From assembly GCA_025056355.1 (NCBI GenBank), contig JANWWI010000009.1, positions 1-64,000 of the forward strand: DNA of 64,000 nt, read 5' to 3'. The DNA comes from Casimicrobiaceae bacterium (GTDB taxonomy: Bacteria > Pseudomonadota > Gammaproteobacteria > Burkholderiales > Casimicrobiaceae). The notes beneath the pieces are model-generated. The model saw nothing but the letters and a program-made list of their open reading frames with translations. It was not told the origin of the DNA and made no database searches. The translations under genes were made by a program, and so were the position numbers. Positions 39,634-47,447 of the stretch are shown piece after piece (the stretch's first letter is position 1; each line of letters begins with the position of its first letter).

Positions 39634-41018
39634 AAACGCCAGAAGTTGTTACCTCACCTCCGCGCGGGCTCGCGCGTTTCGGTCGTCTTGGCCGTCTCAT
39701 CAAGGCGCCCGAGTTTTTCTTCCCGAGGGAAGCCATTGGCAAATCCCGCGCTGAGCGTCGGGACTTTCTGCGCAAGGCCTTCCTTGCGGCCGGTGGCGCC
39801 GCGGGTGCGCTTGCACCGATCGCTGCCTCGTCAGCGCAGAGTTCCGCTGAGGGCGATCCCAACATTCTCAAGCTGCCGGAGCATTCCACCGGACTTGGGG
39901 CGCCGGTGGCTGCGAACGGCTACGGCATGCCCTCGAAGTACGAGGCAGGCCTCCAGCGTCGTGAAAGTCCTGGCCTCACGCGTGTCAGTGCGGCGTCGGT
40001 GAGCTTTGCGCCGCTTCAGGGGTTCTTTGGAATCATTACGCCGAACGGCCTGCATTTCGAGCGTCACCATCAGGGCTGGTGGGACATCGACCCGACCAAG
40101 CATCGTTTCATGATCAACGGGCTGGTCAAGCAGCCCAAGGTCTATACGATGGATGACCTCATGCGCTTGCCGGCGGTTTCGCGCATTCACTTCATCGAAT
40201 GCGGCGCGAACACCGGCATGGAGTGGGGCAACGTCGCGGTGCCGACCGTGCAGTACACCCACGGCATGATTTCATGCTGCGAATTCACCGGCGTGCCGCT
40301 CAAGTGGCTGCTTGATGACTGCGGTGCGGACTGGAAACGTGGCAAGTACGTCCTCGCGGAAGGCGCCGACGGCTCCGGCATGACCCGCACGATCAATATC
40401 GAAAACGTGATGGATGACGTGCTGGTCGCATGGGGCATGAACGGCGAGATGCTGCGGCCCGAAAACGGCTATCCGCTGCGCTTGGTGGTGCCGGGGGTCC
40501 AAGGGGTTTCTTGGGTCAAGTACCTGCGCCGCATCGAGCTTGGCGACAAACCCTACGGGACCAAAGACGAGGTGCTCCACTATGTGGATCTGATGCCGGA
40601 CGGCACTCATCGCCAATACACGAGCATCCAAGAAGTCAAGAGCGTGATCACCACCCCCTCGGGCGGCCAGGTGCTCGTCGACAAGGGCTATTTCAACGTG
40701 ACCGGCTTGGCTTGGAGTGGTCGCGGCAAGATTCGCCGTGTGGATGTGTCCTTCGACGGTGGCAAGAACTGGAAGCAGGCGCGTCTGGAGACGCCGATCC
40801 TTAGCAAGTGCTTGACGCGTTTCAACATCGACTGGGTGTGGGACGGAAAGCCTGCGATCCTCATGTCGCGGGCCGTCGACTCCACGGGCCACGTACAACC
40901 GAGCATTCGCCAGCTTCGCGCAGTGCGCGGCACGCGGTCGATTTATCACAACAATGCGATTCAGGCCTGGCTCGTGAACGCCAACGGCGAAGTCAGTAAC
41001 GTTCAAGTGGATATCTGA
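39630..41018 (+). CDS. soxC: Sulfane dehydrogenase molybdoenzyme subunit SoxC
   Basis: A 462-residue sulfite-oxidase-fold protein. A Tat signal with RRDFLRK (residues 43-49) and a following Ala-rich segment mark export as a folded Mo-cofactor protein. The Mo-ligand Cys191 lies in FIECGANTGMEW; the C-terminal dimerisation domain follows. With SoxD it oxidises the SoxY-bound sulfane sulfur, so thiosulfate can go fully to sulfate without sulfur globules. It is coupled to soxR by overlap. Confidence 0.95.
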   Translation: MKTPEVVTSPPRGLARFGRLGRLIKAPEFFFPREAIGKSRAERRDFLRKAFLAAGGAAGALAPIAASSAQSSAEGDPNILKLPEHSTGLGAPVAANGYGMPSKYEAGLQRRESPGLTRVSAASVSFAPLQGFFGIITPNGLHFERHHQGWWDIDPTKHRFMINGLVKQPKVYTMDDLMRLPAVSRIHFIECGANTGMEWGNVAVPTVQYTHGMISCCEFTGVPLKWLLDDCGADWKRGKYVLAEGADGSGMTRTINIENVMDDVLVAWGMNGEMLRPENGYPLRLVVPGVQGVSWVKYLRRIELGDKPYGTKDEVLHYVDLMPDGTHRQYTSIQEVKSVITTPSGGQVLVDKGYFNVTGLAWSGRGKIRRVDVSFDGGKNWKQARLETPILSKCLTRFNIDWVWDGKPAILMSRAVDSTGHVQPSIRQLRAVRGTRSIYHNNAIQAWLVNANGEVSNVQVDI

Positions 41019-41021
41019 GCC

Positions 41022-42086
41022 ATGAAACAGCTTGCGTTGACCTGTGCCATTGCGCTGGGCCTTGCGTGCAGCGCTTACGCTCAAAAATTCAGCGGCCTTG
41101 GTCGGCCTGCGACGCCGGCCGAAATCAAGGCGTGGGACATTGATGTGCGGCCCGATTTCACGGGTTTGCCGCCGGGCCGTGGCAGCGTCAAGAAAGGACA
41201 AGAGGTCTGGGAGGCGAAGTGCGAAAGCTGCCACGGTGTGTTCGGTGAGTCGAACGAGGTGTTTACGCCGATCGTCGGTGGAACCACCAAGGAAGACATG
41301 AAGACCGGACGGGTGGCCAACCTGAAGAATGAGGCTTACCCTCAGCGCACGACCATGATGAAGCTCTCCGAGCTTTCCACGCTCTGGGACTACATCAATC
41401 GTGCGATGCCGTGGAACGCGCCCAAGACCTTGACGGTTGAGGAGGTGTACGCCGTTACGGCCTACATCTTGCACCTGTCCGATATCGTGCCGGCCGATTT
41501 TGTGCTCTCGCACGAGAACATCCGCGAGGTGCAAAAAATCCTGCCAAACCGCAACGGAAAAGTCTTCTTTCCCGGGATGTGGAGCGTGAAAGGCAAGCCG
41601 GATGTTCAGGGCTCATCGTGCATGAGCAACTGCGCCAAAGAGGTCAAAATCACGAGCAGCCTGCCCGACTACGCGCGCAACGCTCACGGTCAAATCGCCG
41701 AGCAGATGCGCGGTTTTGGGCCCGTGCGTGGCATCGATGCGCTCAATCCGCCGCGCGCCAAGTTTGAGCCGATTGGGCCGAGCGGGACCACCGTCAAGAC
41801 CGCTGCTGCCGCCCCAACGGCCGCCGCGAAACCCGATGGGCTCAAGCTCGCACAGCAACACGCCTGTATGGCCTGTCATGGGACAACCAACAGGCTTGTC
41901 GGGCCGTCGATGGCAGAGATTGGTAAGCGTTATGCGGATCGTGCCGACAAGGTTGCATTCCTTGCGGCGCGAATCAAATCCGGCGGCTCGGGGGTTTGGG
42001 GTTCGGTACCCATGCCGGCCCAACCCCACATTCCAGAGGCGGATCTCCTCGCCATCGCCGAGTGGATTGCGGCCGGGCGGTTCTGA
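41022..42086 (+). CDS. soxD: Sulfane dehydrogenase cytochrome c subunit SoxD (dihaem)
   Basis: A 354-residue periplasmic cytochrome with a signal peptide (about 1-20). Two haem c sites are present: CESCH (67-71) and CMACH (282-286). An Ala/Thr/Pro linker joins the domains. It takes electrons from SoxC. It starts 3 bases after soxC. Confidence 0.94.
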   Translation: MKQLALTCAIALGLACSAYAQKFSGLGRPATPAEIKAWDIDVRPDFTGLPPGRGSVKKGQEVWEAKCESCHGVFGESNEVFTPIVGGTTKEDMKTGRVANLKNEAYPQRTTMMKLSELSTLWDYINRAMPWNAPKTLTVEEVYAVTAYILHLSDIVPADFVLSHENIREVQKILPNRNGKVFFPGMWSVKGKPDVQGSSCMSNCAKEVKITSSLPDYARNAHGQIAEQMRGFGPVRGIDALNPPRAKFEPIGPSGTTVKTAAAAPTAAAKPDGLKLAQQHACMACHGTTNRLVGPSMAEIGKRYADRADKVAFLAARIKSGGSGVWGSVPMPAQPHIPEADLLAIAEWIAAGRF

Positions 42087-42200
42087 CGGATCATCGCTTC
42101 TCCATGCTGTCACAGACTGCGTCGAGATCGGGTCCTGTCAGCTTCAGGCCGCCTAAAATCGTTAACTTAGCTCAGACGTCACACGTTGTAGGAGGACACT

Positions 42201-42674
42201 ATGCGCAACACCCGTGTAACCCGTCGTGAAGTGCTCAAGGCCGGTGGCAGCTTTGCGCTGGTCGCTGCCGCAGTCGCCAGCGGGCTGCTGCCTGAGTCGG
42301 CGCTTGCCAACTGGAACAAGGCCGCATACGACGGCCAAAACTTCAATGAGGTCCTCAAGGCCCTCGGGGGATCCGCTGCTGAGCGGTCGAACGACATCAT
42401 CATTACGGCTCCCGATATTGCCGAAAACGGGATGGTCGTTCCGATCTCGGTGCAGAGCCGCATTCCGAACACGCAGTCGATTGCGATTCTCGTCGAGAAG
42501 AACCCGCGCAACCTCGCCGCCACCTTCGACATTCCCGCGGGCACCGAGCCGAACGTCGGTACGCGTGTCAAGATGGGCCAAAGCTCCAACGTCCACGCCT
42601 TGGTCAAGGCCGGTGACAAGTTCTACGTTGCCACCAAAGAAGTCAAGGTCACGCTCGGCGGTTGCGGTGGTTGA
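42201..42674 (+). CDS. soxY: Sulfur carrier protein SoxY
   Basis: A 157-residue protein with a Tat-type signal (TRREVLKAGG) and the C-terminal carrier motif GGCGG, where Cys155 bears the sulfur chain. AGGAGG lies 6-7 bases before the ATG. The 114-base gap after soxD is AT-richer near its end (AAAATCGTTAACTTAG) and may hold a secondary promoter. Confidence 0.97.
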   Translation: MRNTRVTRREVLKAGGSFALVAAAVASGLLPESALANWNKAAYDGQNFNEVLKALGGSAAERSNDIIITAPDIAENGMVVPISVQSRIPNTQSIAILVEKNPRNLAATFDIPAGTEPNVGTRVKMGQSSNVHALVKAGDKFYVATKEVKVTLGGCGG

Positions 42675-42730
42675 TCGAGCAAACGCGTAGCCACGAAACA
42701 AGCACGATCAGTTAGAGGAGAGAGGAAACT

Positions 42731-43042
42731 ATGGCAGATCCGATGCGTATTCGCGCACAGCTCAAAGGTGACGTGACCGAAGTGCGCGTTCTGATGTCGC
42801 ATGTGATGGAAACCGGTACGAGGCGCGACAGCTCGGGCCAGACGGTCCCCGCGCACTTCATTCAGACGATTACTGCGACGCATGGCAACCGCACCGTGCT
42901 CAATGCGACGTTCGGTCCCGCGGTCTCCCAAAACCCGGTTCTGACTTTCTCGTTCCGCGGTGGTGCGAAGGGGGACAAAGTCACTGTAACTTGGGTTGAC
43001 AACAAAGGCGAGCGCCGGACGGACGAAGCCACAATCAGCTAA
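42731..43042 (+). CDS. soxZ: SoxY partner protein SoxZ
   Basis: A 103-residue Ig-like protein with the family pattern MRIRAQLKGDVTEVRVLMSHVMETG and HFIQTITATHGNRTVLNA. It has no signal peptide and is exported by piggyback on SoxY. GAGGAGAGAGG precedes the ATG. Confidence 0.97.
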   Translation: MADPMRIRAQLKGDVTEVRVLMSHVMETGTRRDSSGQTVPAHFIQTITATHGNRTVLNATFGPAVSQNPVLTFSFRGGAKGDKVTVTWVDNKGERRTDEATIS

Positions 43043-43074
43043 TCGATCGGCCGACGTCTGGCTGTCTGAGCACT

Positions 43075-43103
43075 GCTGCGCTCCCGGATCATCGGGGCGC
43101 AGC
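43075..43103 (+). other. Intercistronic stem-loop between soxZ and soxA
   Basis: GCTGCGCTCC and GGGGCGCAGC form a 10-bp stem (one G-U pair) with a 9-base loop. Only a short pyrimidine stretch and TTTT follow (about 43111-43114). It could act as a partial terminator or an mRNA-stabilising hairpin. Confidence 0.5.
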
Positions 43104-43139
43104 CTCTGCTTTTGAACCACGAACAAGGAGGATGAAGAG

Positions 43140-43958
43140 ATGAAGTGCCGCACGGTTTTTGCAAGTGTGGCTGGAGCGTTCGCGTTGATCGCGTCGTCCG
43201 TGGGTCTTGCTCAGCAGGACACGCAGAAAGAGATCGAGCGTTATCGCCAGCTTCTGGCCGATGGTAACCCGGCCGAATTGTTGGAGATGCGCGGCGAACA
43301 GCTTTGGAAGGAACGTCGCGGTCCGAAAAACGCCTCACTCGAGCGATGTGACCTTGGACTCGGTCCTGGCGTTGTCAAAGGGGCCTACGCACGTCTGCCG
43401 CGCTATTTCGCCGACGTCGATCGAGTGATGGACGCCGAGACGCGGCTGCTTCATTGTCAGATGACGCTTCAAGGCTTCACGCTCGAAGAGCTGACACGCC
43501 GGCCCTATTCGCTCAATCCGGGCGAGCGTCAGACGGACCACGAAGCGCTGGTGGCTTACATCGTCGGACAGTCTCGCGGCGAGAAGGTGCAAGTGCCCCA
43601 GTCCCATCCGAAAGAGATCGAGTCGTTCCGACGCGGCGAGCGGATGTTTTTCTGGAAAGGCGGTCCGTTTGACTTCTCCTGCTCGAATTGTCACGCCGTC
43701 GACAATCAACGCATCCGTCTGCAGGATCTACCGAATTTCGATAACCCCGCCAACGCTCAGCGCGCCTTCACGACATGGCCGGCCTACCGCGTCAGTCAAG
43801 GCGCGATGCGGACCATGCAGTGGCGCCTCTACGACTGCTTCCGGCAGCAGCGATTCCCTGAGCTCAAGCTCGGCTCACAGGCTGCTATCGATCTGATCAC
43901 CTACATGGGCGTCAAGGCCAACGGGGGGACCATGGATGCCCCCGCCATCAAGCGTTGA
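43140..43958 (+). CDS. soxA: Thiosulfate-coupling cytochrome SoxA (monohaem type)
   Basis: A 272-residue periplasmic protein with a signal peptide (to about residue 25). Only one CxxCH is present, CSNCH at 181-185; Cys233 (YDCFRQQ) is the likely persulfide axial ligand of that haem. Where dihaem SoxA has its first haem, this protein has Cys70 and Cys106, which probably form a disulfide. With SoxX it conjugates thiosulfate to SoxY. AGGAGG lies about 9 bases before the ATG. Confidence 0.94.
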   Translation: MKCRTVFASVAGAFALIASSVGLAQQDTQKEIERYRQLLADGNPAELLEMRGEQLWKERRGPKNASLERCDLGLGPGVVKGAYARLPRYFADVDRVMDAETRLLHCQMTLQGFTLEELTRRPYSLNPGERQTDHEALVAYIVGQSRGEKVQVPQSHPKEIESFRRGERMFFWKGGPFDFSCSNCHAVDNQRIRLQDLPNFDNPANAQRAFTTWPAYRVSQGAMRTMQWRLYDCFRQQRFPELKLGSQAAIDLITYMGVKANGGTMDAPAIKR

Positions 43959-43974
43959 GAAAGAAGGGGGTGCA

Positions 43975-44619
43975 ATGAAAACTCGTACCGTGAAACCGCT
44001 TTACGCTGTCCTGGCGGCCGTGATTGCCTCCGGTTACGCAGGCATGGCAATCACCGCTGCGCCGAAAGAAATCACCGACGCAGAGGTGCTTGCCGTCATG
44101 CGTGAGTCGTTCAAAGAGAGCGGCATAGCCAAGCTGGACCGTTTGACGCAAAACGAACTTCAAGCGGCCTGCACCGCGGCTAACCGTGCCCGCAAGGACC
44201 TCGATCCCGCCACACGCGAACGCCTGCAAAAGGCTGCGCTCGAGTCCGTCAAGTATCCCTCGGATGGCAAATATCTGGGCGACTGGAAGCGCGGTGAGCA
44301 GATCGCGCAGAGCGGCCGCGGCCTGCAGTTCACCGATGGGCCCAACACGGTCAACGGTGGCAACTGTTACGCATGCCATCAGCTCACGAAAGAGGAGATT
44401 TCCTTCGGCAACATCGGTCCGTCGCTGTACAACTACGGAAAATTGCGGGGCCAGTCGGAGGCAATCCTCAAATACACCTGGGCGCGCATTTGGAATAGCC
44501 ATGCCTTCAATGCATGCGCCAACATGCCGCGTTTCGGGGATGCTGGTATCTTGACCGAAGCGCAGATCAAGGACGTGATGGCGCTTCTGCTCGATCCGGA
44601 AAGCCCCGTCAACAAGTGA
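43975..44619 (+). CDS. soxX: Cytochrome c SoxX (long type)
   Basis: A 214-residue exported monohaem cytochrome: signal peptide to about residue 33, haem site CYACH (131-135), and the axial Met in ACANMPRFG. The roughly 90-residue stretch before the haem domain is longer than in short SoxX proteins. AAGAAGGGGG precedes the ATG at 43975. It forms SoxAX with the gene before it. Confidence 0.94.
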   Translation: MKTRTVKPLYAVLAAVIASGYAGMAITAAPKEITDAEVLAVMRESFKESGIAKLDRLTQNELQAACTAANRARKDLDPATRERLQKAALESVKYPSDGKYLGDWKRGEQIAQSGRGLQFTDGPNTVNGGNCYACHQLTKEEISFGNIGPSLYNYGKLRGQSEAILKYTWARIWNSHAFNACANMPRFGDAGILTEAQIKDVMALLLDPESPVNK

Positions 44620-44647
44620 GTTAGTCTGCCCGGGCGATCCCGGGCGT

Positions 44648-44694
44648 AAGCGGTGTCGCGAGCGGTTGTTCTCCGTATCCGGCACCGCTTTTTT
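44648..44694 (+). terminator. Terminator-like hairpin between soxX and soxB
   Basis: AAGCGGTGTCG and CGGCACCGCTT form an 11-bp stem (one G-U pair) around a loop of about 20 bases, and the 3' arm runs into six T residues. It looks like a partial terminator that would lower soxB expression relative to the structural cytochromes. Confidence 0.6.
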
Positions 44695-44716
44695 GATCCG
44701 AACACAAGGCCAGGCC

Positions 44717-46438
44717 ATGAATCGTCGTGAATTTCTGAACGTTCTTGCAATTGCTGCTGCCGCGGGGGCCGCACTCGATTCGGAGGATTTGCTTGCTGCC
44801 GCGCGCCCTGAGCGCTTTTATGATCTGCCGCGGTTCGGCAATGTGCACTTTTTGCACATGACCGACAGCCATGCGCAGTTGCTGCCGATTTACTTTCGCG
44901 AACCCAACGTCAACCTGGGTGTCGGCCCGATGCTCAACAAGCCGCCGCACCTCGTCGGCGAGCATCTGCTCAAAGCCTTCGGAGTCAAACCAGGCACGCG
45001 CGAAGCGCACGCCTTTACCTATCTTGACTTCACCGCAGCGGCCAGGACCTACGGAAAGGTCGGCGGGTTTGCGCACCTGGCCACGCTCGTGAAGCGTTTG
45101 AAGGCGTCTCGTCCCGGCGCCTTGTTGCTCGACGGCGGGGACACTTGGCAAGGGTCTGGCATCGCGCTCTGGACCAAGGGCCAAGACATGGTCGATGCCT
45201 GCAAGCAATTGACCGTGGATGTGATGACCGCGCACTGGGAATTTACCTACGGTGCCAAGCGCGTGCAGGAGGTCGTTGAGAAAGACTTCAAAGGCAAGAT
45301 CGATTTCGTCTGCCACAACGTCAAAACCACCGACTTCGAAGACCTGGTCTTCAAGCCCTACACCATCCGGGAGATGAACGGCATTCCCGTGGCCGTGATC
45401 GGTCAAGCCTTCCCGTACACCCCAATTGCCAATCCGAGGTACTTCGTCCCCGATTGGACCTTTGGCATCCAAGAGGCCCATCTTCAGAAGATGGTCGACG
45501 AAGTGCGTGGCAAGGGTGCACAAGTCGTCGTTGTGGTCTCGCACAACGGGATGGATGTTGACCTCAAGATGGCTTCACGGGTTACAGGAATTGATGCCAT
45601 CTTCGGCGGTCACACCCACGACGGCGTGCCGGCTGCGATCCCGGTGAAGAATGCCAAAGGCACCACGCTGGTAACCAATGCCGGCTCAAACGGCAAGTTC
45701 CTCGGCGTGATGGACTTCGACGTCAAGGGGGGGAAAGTCGTCGATTACCGATATCGGCTGTTGCCTGTGTTTTCAAACCTGCTGCCGCCGGATCGCGACA
45801 TGGAGGCGCTGATCAAGAAGATCCGCGCTCCCTACGAAGCCAAACTCAACGAAGTGCTCGCGACCACGGAGGGGCTGCTTTATCGCCGTGGCAATTTCAA
45901 CGGCACCTGGGATCAGCTCATCATGGATGCCATGCTCGAGGTGCAAGGTGCGCAAATCGCGTTCTCGCCGGGCTTCCGCTGGGGAACCACGATCCTGCCG
46001 GGCCAGGCAATCACACGCGAACATCTGCTTGATCAGACGGCGACGACTTACTCGTATTCGACGCTCACCGACATGACCGGAGAGATGATCAAGACCGTCA
46101 TGGAAGATGTGGCCGACAACCTGTTCAATCCCGATCCGTATTACCAACAGGGCGGCGACATGGTACGCGTCGGAGGCATGACCTACGCCATCGATCCCAC
46201 AGCGAGTGCCGGTAACCGCATCACTGATATGCGGCTCAACGGGGTGCCGATCGACCCGAAAAAGACGTATAAGGTTGCGGGGTGGGCGCCGGTTTCCGAA
46301 GCGGCCCGCGACGCCAACACCGAACCGATCTGGGAGGTGGTCGAACGATGGCTCAAGGCCAAAAAGCGCATCACACCGCGCAAACTCAATCAGCCGCGCA
46401 TTCTCAACTCGACCGGCAATCTGGGTATCGCCTTGTGA
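44717..46438 (+). CDS. soxB: Thiosulfohydrolase SoxB
   Basis: A 574-residue dimanganese enzyme. A Tat motif NRREFLNVL opens it. Metal-site motifs of the 5'-nucleotidase superfamily are present: HMTDSHAQLLP, GGDTWQGSG, AHWEFTYG, VSHNGMD and GGHTHDG. It cleaves sulfate from SoxY-bound thiosulfonate. The ATG at 44717 is chosen because the Tat signal starts there. Confidence 0.96.
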   Translation: MNRREFLNVLAIAAAAGAALDSEDLLAAARPERFYDLPRFGNVHFLHMTDSHAQLLPIYFREPNVNLGVGPMLNKPPHLVGEHLLKAFGVKPGTREAHAFTYLDFTAAARTYGKVGGFAHLATLVKRLKASRPGALLLDGGDTWQGSGIALWTKGQDMVDACKQLTVDVMTAHWEFTYGAKRVQEVVEKDFKGKIDFVCHNVKTTDFEDLVFKPYTIREMNGIPVAVIGQAFPYTPIANPRYFVPDWTFGIQEAHLQKMVDEVRGKGAQVVVVVSHNGMDVDLKMASRVTGIDAIFGGHTHDGVPAAIPVKNAKGTTLVTNAGSNGKFLGVMDFDVKGGKVVDYRYRLLPVFSNLLPPDRDMEALIKKIRAPYEAKLNEVLATTEGLLYRRGNFNGTWDQLIMDAMLEVQGAQIAFSPGFRWGTTILPGQAITREHLLDQTATTYSYSTLTDMTGEMIKTVMEDVADNLFNPDPYYQQGGDMVRVGGMTYAIDPTASAGNRITDMRLNGVPIDPKKTYKVAGWAPVSEAARDANTEPIWEVVERWLKAKKRITPRKLNQPRILNSTGNLGIAL

Positions 46439-46914
46439 GTCCGACCCGCCGCGGGCTGCTCTTCGCGCTTGCCGGCCTGCCGTGGCTCGCAAGTGCGCAA
46501 GGCAAGCTCGGCGAGCGGGTGCTTTGGCCGACCGTCGTCACCGTCGACGGTCGGCGGCTTGCGCCGAGCCACTTTGAAGGCAAAGTTGTCCTGGTCAACA
46601 AGTTCGCAACCTGGTGCCCGTTTTGCCGGGTCGTCAACCCGAAGCTCGATCGCTTCTACAAAACCCATCAGGCTAAGGGGCTCGAATTGCTCTTTCTCGC
46701 AATCGACCGCAACCCAGCCGATGTGCCGAAGTACATGTCCGAGCGCGGCTATCCCTTCCCGGCCGCCATGTGGTCACGCGACTGGGAAGAACGGCTCGGC
46801 GCCGTCAAAGGCTTGCCGATCATTTGGATCGTCGGTCGTGACAGCCGAATCAAACAAATCGAGGCCGGCGAACTGCACGACGAGGACGTGGCCGAGTTTG
46901 CGCGGTGGCTTTGA
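46435..46914 (+). CDS. Exported thioredoxin, SoxW-like
   Basis: A 159-residue TlpA/thioredoxin-fold protein. The N-terminus SPTRRGLLFALAGLPWLASA is a twin-Arg or Sec signal. Active-site Cys61 and Cys64 are in WCPFC. GTG at 46435 overlaps the soxB stop (GTGA), so translation is coupled. SoxW-type thioredoxins keep SoxY or other Sox thiols reduced in the periplasm; electrons would need a CcdA/SoxV protein, not found in the window. Confidence 0.85.
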   Translation: MSPTRRGLLFALAGLPWLASAQGKLGERVLWPTVVTVDGRRLAPSHFEGKVVLVNKFATWCPFCRVVNPKLDRFYKTHQAKGLELLFLAIDRNPADVPKYMSERGYPFPAAMWSRDWEERLGAVKGLPIIWIVGRDSRIKQIEAGELHDEDVAEFARWL

Positions 46915-46943
46915 CAACCGCATCGATAGAATCGATGTAACGT

Positions 46944-47030
46944 GCCGGGGTGGCGGAATTGGTAGACGCAGCGGACTCAAAATCCGCCGGTGGCAACACT
47001 GTGGGGGTTCGAGTCCCCCCGCCGGCACCA
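46944..47030 (+). tRNA. tRNA-Leu (anticodon CAA)
   Basis: An 87-base tRNA with encoded CCA. The anticodon arm is GCGGA-CTCAAAA-TCCGC, giving anticodon CAA (UUG codons). It has the long variable arm of class II tRNAs and the T arm GGGGG-TTCGAGT-CCCCC. The acceptor stem pairs except for a G6-G67 mismatch. Confidence 0.95.
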
Positions 47031-47447
47031 GCCGCGCTTTCATCCCCCGTGGATGAGCTGAGCGGATCAATCGTTCACCTGCATCGCGAAAGCGTCCAGG
47101 ACAGCCATCCATACAGCTCACCCAAAGACGGGGGCGCCAAGGAAGCAAGACAGTTCCACCCGGAGGAACGACTCGCTACCGGTCAAGGAAGCCTCGAGCG
47201 AGGAGCTGGTTCCGATCGTCGCAAACATCGAGGTTCGCGCACAGCGCGTCCCCGGGCGACTCGTTGACAACCGACCGCCAAATCTTTCCGGTCGGGTTCA
47301 CGACGCGCTGAGCCGTTATTCGAGGTTTCCTACGGCGTTGACGACCGTGGCTGCAGCCCTTGAGCTCGCCCTTTGACCGAAGGAAAAGCGCGCCGCTTCC
47401 GCGCGCAAGGACGGCGCGTTGTCCGATGCGCGGACTTCGAAGCTCGT
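47031..47447. other. Intergenic stretch after tRNA-Leu
   Basis: About 415 bases. On the plus strand a frame of about 105 codons ends at 47377 and reads plausibly in part (SSEELVPIVANIEVRAQ) but has no ATG, GTG or TTG near its beginning. It may be the remains of a gene. No terminator is clear for the minus-strand gene ending at 47448. Confidence 0.35.

Noticed and set aside
47060-47377. Start-less plus-strand frame after tRNA-Leu
   Set aside because: Part of the translation looks protein-like, but no start codon or ribosome-binding site exists and a frame of about 105 codons is not rare in DNA this GC-rich.
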